DNA from: Hymenobacter sp. BT188
Lineage (GTDB): Bacteria > Bacteroidota > Bacteroidia > Cytophagales > Hymenobacteraceae
Assembly (NCBI RefSeq): GCF_014333585.1
Contig: NZ_JACSCW010000001.1
Span: forward strand, 682,001 to 746,000
Direction: 5' to 3'
DNA length: 64,000 nucleotides
Shown in pieces: positions 11,309 through 19,478 of the stretch (position 1 is the first letter of the stretch; each line of letters starts with the position of its first letter). The notes under the pieces were generated by a model. The model ran no database searches, was not told where the DNA came from, and worked only from the letters and a program-made list of their open reading frames with translations. The position numbers and the translations under genes were made by a program.

Positions 11309-12844
11309 TTAACCTAGTTCCGCCAGAGCTACTTTGGCCTTCATATCTGTGCTGTTTTTGTACTCGTGCTTGGGATACTGGAGCGCCTGCCGAAAGTATT
11401 TCCGAGCAAGCTCCGTCTGACCTGCCGATTGGTACAAATATCCTAGTTGCAAAGCAGCCTGGGGGGCAAAATAGTAGGGTGCCTGGCCTTTAGATAGCGC
11501 AATTGTGCGAGCGTAGAAGTACCGGGCCGAATCTAGTTGGTTGAGGCCATGATAGGCACGGGCGCGGCGGTAAGGCGCTTCTAATTGGTCGCGTAGCGTT
11601 CTTTTGTTGGTAGCACCAAACGATTTAAGTGTTGTGAGAGCTTCCTGATAATAGCCGCCATCGAGTTGAAGGCGGGCGCGAGTCAGGATGGGATGTAGGG
11701 GGCTTTTTTCCTCAAAAAAACGTTGCGCATAGGTGTCTTCTTCAACGATGGTACGGCCGCTGGCGGCTATCTGCTGGCGGTAATGGTCAGCAGTCGGGTG
11801 TTTGCCTCCGAGCCAGGCAGCAAGATAAAGCTTGAAAGCAGCCGCCTTCCTGTAGTGCTGACCGCGGTAGAGGTGTAAAAACTTCAGGTTTTCGCGTTCG
11901 GAAGCGGCAAACTGACCCTGATAAAGCAGCAAGTCGGCCGCCATATGGTGTAAGTAGGCCACAGGCAAATAGCTCGGCCCCGTGGGGCGCGCCTGGAAAG
12001 CAGCCAGGGCGCGGTCAGTATGATGCAGCTTCTTGTTCTGGCTGATAACCAAGAAGGTGAGTAGTAAATTGTCTGGCTGTTGGGTGGCTAAACGCGTAAC
12101 TAGCTGCGTCGTTTCGTTGCTTCGCCGATAGTAGGTTTCTTCCACTAAGGCTAGAATAAGCTGGCTTTCCAACTGAAAATCGTGGGGCCGCTGCGCTGCT
12201 GCGCGTAAATGCTTCAGGCCGGTATCTACGCTACCACTTAAGCCTAGCAGTCGCAAAAACCAGCGGTAACCCTCAGGCAGGGAGCCGATTGCAAACTCCA
12301 ACATACCCAATGACTTGCGAGCGGGCAGAAAGCTTGGGTAGCGCTTCGCAACCCCCTGCATCTGCTGGTACGCCTGCCGCAGGTTCCAGGCTCCTTGAAC
12401 CTCATGTTCAAAAACTACCTGTAGCACGGCCTGATGAAGGCGAAGCTGGGCGCTGGAATAGTCACGCAGTGGGCTCTGGGGGGCTTTTTCTAACGTTTCC
12501 AGGCGCTGGTCCTGAGCTTCCAGCACAGCAGAATAGCGCTTTGCATCCTGGCTGATTAGTATTTCCACCATCTCTAAACAATCAGTTACCAATACAGTGC
12601 CGGCGCTGTTTGGGTCTTCGGAACGAAGTAGGGCACGGGCGGCGGGCACGCGCAGCTTTACCACTTCAGCGTACGCACGGGCTTGCGAGGGTGTCAGTGA
12701 AGAGCTTGGAGCCAGTGTGAACGCCGATGGCTGTAATGGCTCGCAAAGACAGACATAAAGGTTGGCCACCAAGAACAGCAGGACTAAGACTAGCCGCTGT
12801 GCTCCGCTGCGTAACCAAATATGCTTCTTCGCTGAAAATTTCAT
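11309..12844 (-). CDS. Exported TPR-repeat protein of unknown function
   Basis: A 511-residue protein with an N-terminal signal sequence (about residues 15-35, RLVLVLLFLVANLYVCLC) and an all-helical body. Helical pairs such as QLEAPYRRARAYHGLNQLDS followed by ARYFYARTIAL, and AALQLGYLYQSAGQTELARK, are tetratricopeptide repeats. This kind of protein is common in Bacteroidota envelopes as a scaffold; nothing in the sequence gives a partner. The start at 12844 (MKFSAKKHIW) is well placed before the signal sequence. It is followed by pabB in divergent spacing of only 33 bases downstream, and is separated from the next gene upstream by a terminator. Confidence 0.8.
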   Translation of the reverse strand: MKFSAKKHIWLRSGAQRLVLVLLFLVANLYVCLCEPLQPSAFTLAPSSSLTPSQARAYAEVVKLRVPAARALLRSEDPNSAGTVLVTDCLEMVEILISQDAKRYSAVLEAQDQRLETLEKAPQSPLRDYSSAQLRLHQAVLQVVFEHEVQGAWNLRQAYQQMQGVAKRYPSFLPARKSLGMLEFAIGSLPEGYRWFLRLLGLSGSVDTGLKHLRAAAQRPHDFQLESQLILALVEETYYRRSNETTQLVTRLATQQPDNLLLTFLVISQNKKLHHTDRALAAFQARPTGPSYLPVAYLHHMAADLLLYQGQFAASERENLKFLHLYRGQHYRKAAAFKLYLAAWLGGKHPTADHYRQQIAASGRTIVEEDTYAQRFFEEKSPLHPILTRARLQLDGGYYQEALTTLKSFGATNKRTLRDQLEAPYRRARAYHGLNQLDSARYFYARTIALSKGQAPYYFAPQAALQLGYLYQSAGQTELARKYFRQALQYPKHEYKNSTDMKAKVALAELG

Positions 12845-12857
12845 GGGTACTCCAACA

Positions 12858-12887
12858 AAAAAGGAACGACTTCTGTCGTTCCTTTTT
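12858..12887 (-). terminator. Terminator after the zinc-ribbon gene
   Basis: AAAAAGGAACGAC and GTCGTTCCTTTTT form a perfect 13-bp stem with a 4-base loop. It lies between the zinc-ribbon gene and the next minus-strand TPR gene. Confidence 0.88.
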
Positions 12888-12910
12888 CAAATCAATTGAA
12901 TAATAGCGAA

Positions 12911-13660
12911 TTAAGCAGCTTTCAAGTCTACATCAGCCAGAACCCGTCCGCAGTGCTCGCACACAATGATCTTCTTGTGCGAGATGATGTCGGCCTGGCG
13001 CTGAGGGGGCACCGTGTTGAAGCAACCACCGCAGGCATCGCGCTTTACCGTCACCACGGCGAGGCCGTTGCGAACGTTACCGCGAATACGCGTGTAAGCC
13101 ATAAGCAAACGCTCCTCGATTGGCTTTACGGCACCATCGCGCTCCGTCATAAGCTTTTTCTCGTCGGCTTCGCTTTCCCCTACAATGGTTTGCAACTCGC
13201 CTTGCTTGTTCGTTAGGTCTTTGCGGCGCTCATCGAGGCGCTGTTTGGTGCCGGCGATGTCGTTGTTCTTTTGCTCAATCTGGTACTGAGCTTCTTTTAT
13301 CTTCTTCTCTGAAATCTGAATTTCAAGGCGCTGCAACTCAATTTCCTTGGCAATTGCCTCGTACTCACGGTTGTTACGCACGTTCTGCTGCTGCTCCTCA
13401 TATTTGCGAATGAGGCCTTCAGCGTCTTTTGCAGCCTGCTTGCGCTGCTTGATCTGGTCATTAAGGCCCGAGATTTCCTCGTCGAACTTGCCTACACGCA
13501 CTTCATAGCCGATAATCTCATCTTCTAAGTCACGGACTTCCTCAGGCAAGTCGCCGCGCACGCGCCGAATTTCATCGAGCTGCGAGTCAATACGCTGTAG
13601 GTTTAAAAGGGCCTCCAGCTTGTTGGCAACGGGGGTTTCCGCGGTAGGGTTAGAAGTCAT
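12911..13660 (-). CDS. Coiled-coil protein with C-terminal zinc ribbon (CT398-like)
   Basis: The 249-residue protein begins with about 180 residues of charged heptad-like helix (for example EDEIIGYEVRVGKFDEEISG) and ends in a zinc ribbon with two CxxC-type pairs (CGGCF and CEHCG). This is the arrangement of the C4-type zinc-ribbon family PF02591, whose Chlamydia member CT398 binds sigma-54 and secretion parts. The function here is not established. The start overlaps the end of the Nif3-like gene by 11 bases, and the pairing of these two genes is common in bacteria. A -7 box inside the Nif3 gene may give it its own promoter. Confidence 0.88.
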   Translation of the reverse strand: MTSNPTAETPVANKLEALLNLQRIDSQLDEIRRVRGDLPEEVRDLEDEIIGYEVRVGKFDEEISGLNDQIKQRKQAAKDAEGLIRKYEEQQQNVRNNREYEAIAKEIELQRLEIQISEKKIKEAQYQIEQKNNDIAGTKQRLDERRKDLTNKQGELQTIVGESEADEKKLMTERDGAVKPIEERLLMAYTRIRGNVRNGLAVVTVKRDACGGCFNTVPPQRQADIISHKKIIVCEHCGRVLADVDLKAA

Positions 13661-14750
13661 AACGGACGGGGTTGGTGAGGGTCTCTGCGATTAAGACCGC
13701 AAAAGTACTCGAAAACGTTGAGGTTAGCAATTCCTGAAATAGCTCACTAGTGAATTGTTCGCTCTCAAAATGACCCACATCGCAAAGCAGCAAATCGCCC
13801 TCAGGGCCAAAAAACTCATGGTATTTTAAATCGCCAGTTACGTAAGCGTCGGCGCCGGCTGCCCGGGCTTTGTTTAAAAGAAAACTGCCGGCTCCACCGC
13901 ACAACGCAACGCGGCGGATAGGCCGGTCAAAATCGGTGTGCTTTACAACGGGTACGCCCAGAATAGTGCGTAGCTGCTGCCGAAATGCTACCGGGGTCAG
14001 CTCCTGGGGCAATTCGCCTAGCATACCAGCGCCTACCTCCTGGTTTTCGTTTTCAAGCTTCACTATTTCGTAGGCGACTTCCTCGTAAGGGTGAGCCTGC
14101 CGGAGCGCCCGCAGCACGTTTTTTTGCTGGTGTAGCGGCAGAAGTACTTCCAGGCGCTGCTCGGCAGTGGTTTCGGGCTGGCCTGGTTGCCCTTGGAAAG
14201 GCTGGGTAGCAGATCCGGGAGTAAAAGTGCCCACGCCATCGGAGCGAAAGCTACAGTCAGAATAGTCACCGATTTGGCCGGCTCCGGCTTGGTAGAGAGC
14301 TTGCAGAACGGTCTCCGTATAAGTTGGCGGAACGTAGGTGATAAGCTTGGCCAGATTGCCGCTGGTGGGGGCCAAAATGCGTAGATTCTGCAAGCCAAGC
14401 TTTTCACCGAGCTTACGATTTACGCCGTGACGCACGTTATCGAGGTTGGTGTGGGCGGCGTAAATGGCGATGTTATTTTTCAGCGCCTTTAATACGGTGC
14501 GCTCTACTTCGGTAGCGCCGGTCAGGCTTTTGAGGGGGCGAAAAATGACGGGATGATGAGCTACAACCACGTTGCAGTCTCGGCTCAGCGCTTCGTCAAG
14601 AACGGCGGGAGTGCAGTCGAGCGCAATCAGAACGCCTGTTATTTCCGCTTGAGGATCACCGCATTGCAGGCCAGCATTGTCATACGATTCCTGGTAGGCG
14701 AGGGGTGCGGCCGTTTCGAGGGCGCGGGCAAGGTCAGCGACGGTAGGCAT
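13650..14750 (-). CDS. Nif3-like dinuclear metal centre protein (YqfO type)
   Basis: The 366-residue protein is the long form of the Nif3/GTP cyclohydrolase I type 2 family: two metal-binding halves with an inserted CutA/PII-like domain (about residues 120-240). Metal ligands are seen in NVVVAHHPVIFRPL near residue 64 and in DVGHFESEQF near the C-terminus. A hexameric ring with two metals per subunit is known for relatives; the reaction is not settled, so GTP cyclohydrolase activity should not be assumed. It overlaps the zinc-ribbon gene. Confidence 0.9.
   Translation of the reverse strand: MPTVADLARALETAAPLAYQESYDNAGLQCGDPQAEITGVLIALDCTPAVLDEALSRDCNVVVAHHPVIFRPLKSLTGATEVERTVLKALKNNIAIYAAHTNLDNVRHGVNRKLGEKLGLQNLRILAPTSGNLAKLITYVPPTYTETVLQALYQAGAGQIGDYSDCSFRSDGVGTFTPGSATQPFQGQPGQPETTAEQRLEVLLPLHQQKNVLRALRQAHPYEEVAYEIVKLENENQEVGAGMLGELPQELTPVAFRQQLRTILGVPVVKHTDFDRPIRRVALCGGAGSFLLNKARAAGADAYVTGDLKYHEFFGPEGDLLLCDVGHFESEQFTSELFQELLTSTFSSTFAVLIAETLTNPVRYDF
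13700..13707 (-). promoter_or_regulatory. -7 box for the zinc-ribbon gene
   Basis: TACTTTTG on the minus strand, 40 bases before the ATG at 13660 and inside the end of the Nif3-like gene. Confidence 0.4.
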
Positions 14751-14798
14751 TTTGGTTAAGCAAGAAATGAAGAAACGAATTGAAGAGAACCCAAAAGA

Positions 14799-14896
14799 GC
14801 GGCATGCTGGATCTGGCGTCCGCTTGTTGAAGCATCTCTACTATATAACTGACCTCAAGGAAGCGGGAGAGATGCTTCGATTCCTCAGCATGACAG
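14799..14896. repeat. REP-like intergenic inverted-repeat element, copy 1
   Basis: The left part contains GGCATGCTGG and GAAGCATCTCT; the right part contains AGAGATGCTTCGA and CTCAGCATGACAG, which pair with the left. The core GAAGCATCTC/GAGATGCTTC is shared with the element at 37674-37770. It lies between two divergently oriented promoter regions and looks like a small dispersed repeat, not a gene. Confidence 0.6.
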
Positions 14897-14915
14897 ACGT
14901 AAGTATAGGCTTTGT

Positions 14916-15596
14916 TTACAAGGCGATTGCACCCGTAAGTACATTCACATAGCGAGCTACATGCGCTGCCAAATCTCGCCGTTTATACTGCATCAGATAG
15001 CGCGGGTGGTCCAGAATATGAATCTGGTCGAACAGCTGCAGCTCCCGGTTCCACCGCGTAAAGTATTCCCCGTTCCGGCGTCCCAAACAGATAGCTACGT
15101 CGCGGCGCAGACCCACATCGTGCACTTGAAGCTGCAAAGAAACACGGATGGCTGGATCCAGCGCGGCGGTCAGGGTGGGCGAGTCGTAATAGTTGTAGTT
15201 GCGGCCCTCCCGCAATAAGACCAAGGGGTAGAGTGAGCCCAGATAAAAGTTGTCGAAGAAAACCGTCGGGCCGCCTATAGCCCTGATTACTTCGTGTATA
15301 AACTGACTTGATGGCTCGCGTTGTTGAGGCAGCTCATTTGGAATTTCGCAGGCGGTTAAGGCTACCGGATCAGTGAAAGCTACGCCGGTGCGGCCATTGC
15401 CCAGCCGGCCCGGATTAATGCCCAGCAGTGCCACCCGAGGACGATTGTCGGCGTAGTAGCGGCTGGCAAATTGAGTGAGCAGCGCCTGGGGAGTCTCCTC
15501 CTGGTAAGGGCTGAAAGCCAATACGTCATCAGGCAGCATAGTGGGCAGGGGAAAGCTGGTCAGAAAATGCAGAAGGCGGTTGCCGAACGTAGACAT
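14916..15596 (-). CDS. SMUG2-type uracil-DNA glycosylase family protein
   Basis: This 226-residue protein belongs to the uracil-DNA glycosylase superfamily, which removes uracil or damaged pyrimidines from DNA. Motif 1 is seen in LLGINPGRLGNGRTGVAF, followed by TDP, close to the SMUG form GMNPGPFGM. Motif 2 is near the C-terminus in IHILDHPRYLMQYKR, where the HP pair sits in the DNA-intercalating loop. The fold and length fit the SMUG2-like group found in Bacteroidota. Asn in motif 1 (GINPG) is the expected catalytic residue. It is a single gene pointing away from lpxK. Substrate preference is not readable. Confidence 0.85.
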   Translation of the reverse strand: MSTFGNRLLHFLTSFPLPTMLPDDVLAFSPYQEETPQALLTQFASRYYADNRPRVALLGINPGRLGNGRTGVAFTDPVALTACEIPNELPQQREPSSQFIHEVIRAIGGPTVFFDNFYLGSLYPLVLLREGRNYNYYDSPTLTAALDPAIRVSLQLQVHDVGLRRDVAICLGRRNGEYFTRWNRELQLFDQIHILDHPRYLMQYKRRDLAAHVARYVNVLTGAIAL

Positions 15597-15671
15597 AGTA
15601 GCAGAACAGTTATCTGTGCATACGTACGACTTGCCTTAAACAGTAAAAGTGGCGTACTCTGCATTTCCGCG

Positions 15672-15679
15672 TACTTTTG
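15672..15679 (+). promoter_or_regulatory. -7 box for lpxK
   Basis: TACTTTTG at 15672-15679, directly followed by a G6C-type element (CCCCCC); the ATG is at 15703. No convincing -33 TTG at the normal spacing. Confidence 0.55.
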
Positions 15680-15702
15680 CCCCCCAAGCTCTATTATTCT
15701 CC

Positions 15703-16758
15703 ATGCCACCTTTTCTGGTCTTGCTGCTGCTCCCGTTTGCCTGGCTTTATGCCGGGGTGATGGCAGTGCGCAACTGGTTGTATGATAGAGGATTTAAATC
15801 ATCATTTGCTTTTGAAACTCCGCTGATAAGTGTCGGTAACCTGCGCGTGGGGGGCACCGGCAAAACGCCTCACGTAGCCTGGCTAGTGGCTGAGCTACAA
15901 GCGCAGGGGGCAAAACCGGCCATTCTGAGCCGGGGCTACGGGCGTAGTACCAAGGGCTTCCGTTTAGCCGATGCTGCCGCCACTGCCGCCACCATCGGCG
16001 ACGAGCCCTTGCAGCATTACCAGGACTTTGGGGGGCAAATTCCGGTGGCCGTGGCCGAGGATCGACGGGCGGGCATCACCCAACTGCTGGCTGCTTGCCC
16101 TGACCTGACGACCATTGTGCTCGATGATGCTTACCAGCACCGACGCGTGCGCCCCGCGCTCAGCATTCTGCTGACCGAGCAGCAGCGCCCGTTTTATAGC
16201 GATTATGTGCTGCCCGCCGGTCGTATGCGCGAAAGCCGCGCCGGCGCTCGCCGCGCCGATGCCGTGATAGTTACGAAGTGCAGCGAGGCGCTAACCCCAG
16301 CCCAGCGTGAGGAAATAACCCGCAACATTCGGCACTATGCCAGGCCCAACGTGCCGGTTCTTTTTTCAACCTATGCCTACGGCGAGCCGGTGGCATTGGG
16401 CAGCCAGGAAAAGCCCCCCGGCACCGATATCGTGCTGCTTACGGGCATTGCGCAGCCCGAACCACTACGGGAGTATCTGGCGGCGGCTGGCTACCGTATC
16501 AGGCACCACGCCAGCTTTGGCGACCACCACGCTTTCACCGCGGCCGATGTAGCGGCCGTAGCTGCACAATTACAACCCGGCCACTGCGTTTTTACCACCC
16601 AGAAGGATGCCGTGCGCTTGCTCGAGCCTGGCTTGCGAACAGCGGTAGCGCAGTTGCCTCTCTTTTACATCCCGATTACCGTACAGTTTCTGGCCGATGA
16701 CGCCACCCGGCTGCGGCAGTTGCTTTCTCCCTACTTTCAGCCCCAAGCTGTTGTCTGA
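15703..16758 (+). CDS. lpxK: Tetraacyldisaccharide 4'-kinase LpxK
   Basis: LpxK phosphorylates the 4' position of the lipid A precursor at the inner face of the inner membrane. The 351-residue protein has the N-terminal membrane-associated helix (LLLLPFAWLYAGVMAVRNWLY is cut across residues 5-25), then the P-loop VGGTGKTPHVAW near residue 50, ILSRGYGR and the DDAYQHR segment, all family hallmarks. The open frame starts at 15649, but the ATG at 15703 fits the family start and the promoter at 15672. The following porin gene begins inside its last codons. Confidence 0.95.
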   Translation: MPPFLVLLLLPFAWLYAGVMAVRNWLYDRGFKSSFAFETPLISVGNLRVGGTGKTPHVAWLVAELQAQGAKPAILSRGYGRSTKGFRLADAAATAATIGDEPLQHYQDFGGQIPVAVAEDRRAGITQLLAACPDLTTIVLDDAYQHRRVRPALSILLTEQQRPFYSDYVLPAGRMRESRAGARRADAVIVTKCSEALTPAQREEITRNIRHYARPNVPVLFSTYAYGEPVALGSQEKPPGTDIVLLTGIAQPEPLREYLAAAGYRIRHHASFGDHHAFTAADVAAVAAQLQPGHCVFTTQKDAVRLLEPGLRTAVAQLPLFYIPITVQFLADDATRLRQLLSPYFQPQAVV

Positions 16759-18760
16759 CTTTTCGCTGTTCTCGCTTTTCTCTACGTCTGTGCCCCACTG
16801 TTCGGTGTCTGTCCGTGTGCTGCCAGCCAGCCGGCTCTTTCGCTGGCTTACGGGGCTATCACTGCTGCTGGGGGGCTTTTTTGACCCGCTCACCTCGCAG
16901 GCCCAGGTTGTCGACGATACCACCAAAACACTCTACGGCGCCAAAACCACCCTCGTCATTCGCGAGGCCGACGTGCTGCGCGAAAAGCACGAAGGTCGCA
17001 TGGTAGATACCACGCTGGTTGGCATGCAGCAGGCCCGCAACTGGTACCACGACAGCACTTTTCAGCAGGACCTGGGCAACGGAGGCACGGCCTCGCGCCG
17101 GCTGCTTTGGGAGCCGAATACCCAGCTGGGCGCGCGTCTGGGCCGCAATGTGTTTGATAAGTACATGCGCAACTCGGCCACCATTCCATACTATGATACC
17201 CGCTCGCCCTACACGTTTTTTCGCTTTGTGCAGGGCGGTACCGGCGAGCAGGTATTTGAGCTGTCGTACAGCCGCAGCATTAAGCGCAATGCTAATGTGG
17301 GCTTCGCTTACGAGCGATTTTCTTCGAACAAGATCTTTACGGACGTAGGTTCGGAGGGCCTGACCAAGCACTCAGGTGTGCTGTTTTTTGTGCGCTACCA
17401 AACCACCGACGATCGGTATCACCTGCTCTTCAACGTGAATACCGCCCGCCATGAAGCCATTGAGCAGGGCGGTATTGTACCCCAGCCCGAGGATATCAGC
17501 GACGATAATCGCATCCTGACCCAAAACCTTTTGGAGTACGATGATGAGCGGGTATGGCTGACCCAAGCCCGAAACCGCGACGACCGCGACCGTATCCATC
17601 TGGCCCAGACCTATCGGCTGCTGGGTAAAGGGCTCACGGCGTTCCACGTGATGGACATAAGCCGCCAGACCAACCGCTACAACGACGACGCCATTCCGCG
17701 CGGCCCCACCGATCCACTCTACTACCCGCGCACCCGCCTGAGCCCCAACGTTACGAACGATCGGGCGACGTTCGAGCAGGCCGAGAATAGCGTTGGGGTG
17801 CTGGGAGCCACGAAGCTAGTAGAATACCGACTGTATGGTCGCCACCGACTGGCGCGCCTGTCGGCCAGCAGCCAGATTGAGGAAAGTGTACAGGAAGATA
17901 ATGTGCCCATACGCACCTTCAACCAGATATTTCTGGGGGGCAATGCAGCATTTAAGTACCGCATATTTGGGGTAGAAGCCGCCGGAGAAATCAAAGTGCC
18001 GGACATTTCGGCGCCCGGCGAGGCGAGTCGCGTACCCGAATATTGGGGAAAAGCAGCCGCGCGTACCGGCCCAATTACGGCCGAGTTTTACAGCGCTTCT
18101 TATGCCCCAACGCTCACGGAGCGAGAGTTCAGCGGCAATCACTACGTGTGGAACAACTACAGTCGTTTCGAAAATACCTTTGTCAATCAGCTTACCGGTC
18201 GCCTCGATCAGACACTAGGAAAGCAGCGGCTGCAAGCGTCGGTGGCGGTGGCCAATATTTCGAGCCTCGTTTACTATAACCAGCAAGCGGAGCCCGCTCA
18301 GCTCTCCGACGCTCTGCAATTGGTTATCGTTGGGGTGCGGCACCGCTTTCAAGTCGGCAACTTCTTTGCCGACAACCAGGGCACCTACACGCTGGGCGGC
18401 GACCAGGAAGGGTTGCGCATTCCCAGCTTAGTGGCCAATGCAAAGGTGTACTACCAAGGCTACATCTTCAAAAAGGCGCTTTTTGGCCAAATTGGAACGG
18501 AGTACTATTACCAGTCGCGCTTTCGGGCCTACGATTATAGCCCCAGTACGCAGCAGTTTTTCGTGCAGGATCAGTTCAGAATTCGGCGCTACTCCTTGCT
18601 GGATGCCTTCGTGAACATCGATATTCGTACCGTGTCGGTATTCCTGAAAATGGCTTATCTGAACCAGGGTCTGCACCGCAACGGTTATTTCACCACGCCC
18701 TATTACACCGGGTTGCCGCGCCGCTTTGAAGTGGGCCTGAAGTGGCAGTTTTTTGATTAA
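16697..18760 (+). CDS. Putative outer-membrane porin (PF14121 type)
   Basis: A large beta-rich protein (687 residues from the first ATG) with an N-terminal signal peptide (RLFRWLTGLSLLLGGFF, cleavage near SQAQ). Repeating aromatic and alternating strands, such as YTFFRFVQGGTGEQVFELSY and VGLKWQFFD at the very end with a terminal aromatic-acid pair, indicate a beta barrel. It resembles the Bacteroidota putative-porin family. The ATG at 16697 overlaps lpxK by 62 bases and puts 40 odd residues before the signal; a GTG at 16790 or just after is a credible alternative start. MiaE follows three bases after its stop. Confidence 0.82.
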   Translation: MTPPGCGSCFLPTFSPKLLSDFSLFSLFSTSVPHCSVSVRVLPASRLFRWLTGLSLLLGGFFDPLTSQAQVVDDTTKTLYGAKTTLVIREADVLREKHEGRMVDTTLVGMQQARNWYHDSTFQQDLGNGGTASRRLLWEPNTQLGARLGRNVFDKYMRNSATIPYYDTRSPYTFFRFVQGGTGEQVFELSYSRSIKRNANVGFAYERFSSNKIFTDVGSEGLTKHSGVLFFVRYQTTDDRYHLLFNVNTARHEAIEQGGIVPQPEDISDDNRILTQNLLEYDDERVWLTQARNRDDRDRIHLAQTYRLLGKGLTAFHVMDISRQTNRYNDDAIPRGPTDPLYYPRTRLSPNVTNDRATFEQAENSVGVLGATKLVEYRLYGRHRLARLSASSQIEESVQEDNVPIRTFNQIFLGGNAAFKYRIFGVEAAGEIKVPDISAPGEASRVPEYWGKAAARTGPITAEFYSASYAPTLTEREFSGNHYVWNNYSRFENTFVNQLTGRLDQTLGKQRLQASVAVANISSLVYYNQQAEPAQLSDALQLVIVGVRHRFQVGNFFADNQGTYTLGGDQEGLRIPSLVANAKVYYQGYIFKKALFGQIGTEYYYQSRFRAYDYSPSTQQFFVQDQFRIRRYSLLDAFVNIDIRTVSVFLKMAYLNQGLHRNGYFTTPYYTGLPRRFEVGLKWQFFD

Positions 18761-18763
18761 TCC

Positions 18764-19372
18764 ATGGAACAAGAGCCGAAAGAAAAAACCATCCTCAAGC
18801 TCAAGCTGAATACCGACCCGCGCTGGGTGGATATCGCCAGCAAGAACATTGAGGATATTCTCGTCGACCATGCTTATTGCGAGCAGAAGGCGGCCAGTAC
18901 GGGCATCAGCCTGATTGTAAAGTATCCCGAAAAAACGCGGCTGGTCGATGAGCTGACTGAGTTGGTAGCCGAGGAGTGGTCTCACTTCGAGCGGGTGCTG
19001 CACGAGCTGCGCAAGCGTGGCCACGAGCTAGGGCGTCCGCGCCGCGACGAGTATGTGGTGCAACTCATGGCCCACGTTCGCAAAGGCGGCGCCCGTGAAC
19101 GGCAGCTAATGGATCAGCTGCTGGTAAGCGCGCTGATAGAAGCGCGTAGCTGCGAGCGGTTTAAGCTTTTATGGAAGCACATTCCGGACCCCGAGCTATC
19201 GAAGTTTTACTACGAGCTAATGGTATCCGAGGCTGGTCATTTCGTCAGTTACGTGGAGCTTGCCAAGGAATATTGCGACAAGCAGGAGGTAGATGTGCGC
19301 CTGCAAGAACTCCTAAAGATTGAAGGCGAAATCGTAACCAACCTCCCCGTGCGCGACGACCGGATGCACTAA
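18764..19372 (+). CDS. miaE: tRNA-(ms2io6A)-hydroxylase MiaE
   Basis: MiaE is a diiron monooxygenase that hydroxylates the isopentenyl side chain of ms2i6A at tRNA position 37. The 202-residue protein has the ferritin-like four-helix core with iron ligands in two sets: EEWSHFERV (ExxH) and SEAGHFVSY (ExxH), plus Glu in LIEARSCERF. The length matches the family. It lies three bases after the porin gene and is closed by a strong terminator. MiaB, which makes its substrate, is encoded in the same window; miaA is not. Confidence 0.93.
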   Translation: MEQEPKEKTILKLKLNTDPRWVDIASKNIEDILVDHAYCEQKAASTGISLIVKYPEKTRLVDELTELVAEEWSHFERVLHELRKRGHELGRPRRDEYVVQLMAHVRKGGARERQLMDQLLVSALIEARSCERFKLLWKHIPDPELSKFYYELMVSEAGHFVSYVELAKEYCDKQEVDVRLQELLKIEGEIVTNLPVRDDRMH

Positions 19373-19424
19373 CATTCGACTTTGGTAACTGCCGCGTAAA
19401 GTTTAATATGGAGGTAAGAACTGA

Positions 19425-19477
19425 ATAACCAGCAAAAAGCCCCCCAGGCGACGTCTGGGGGGCTTTTTGCTGGTTAT
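19425..19477. terminator. Bidirectional terminator between miaE and the GH2 gene
   Basis: A perfect 23-bp stem (ATAACCAGCAAAAAGC followed by CCCCCAG, and its complement) with a 7-base loop. It sits between two converging genes and holds two copies of the G6CT5 element. Confidence 0.92.
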
Positions 19478-19478
19478 G

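Noticed and set aside
14752..14952. 66-codon plus-strand frame over the REP-like element
   Set aside because: It runs through a non-coding repeat and into the antisense of the glycosylase gene.
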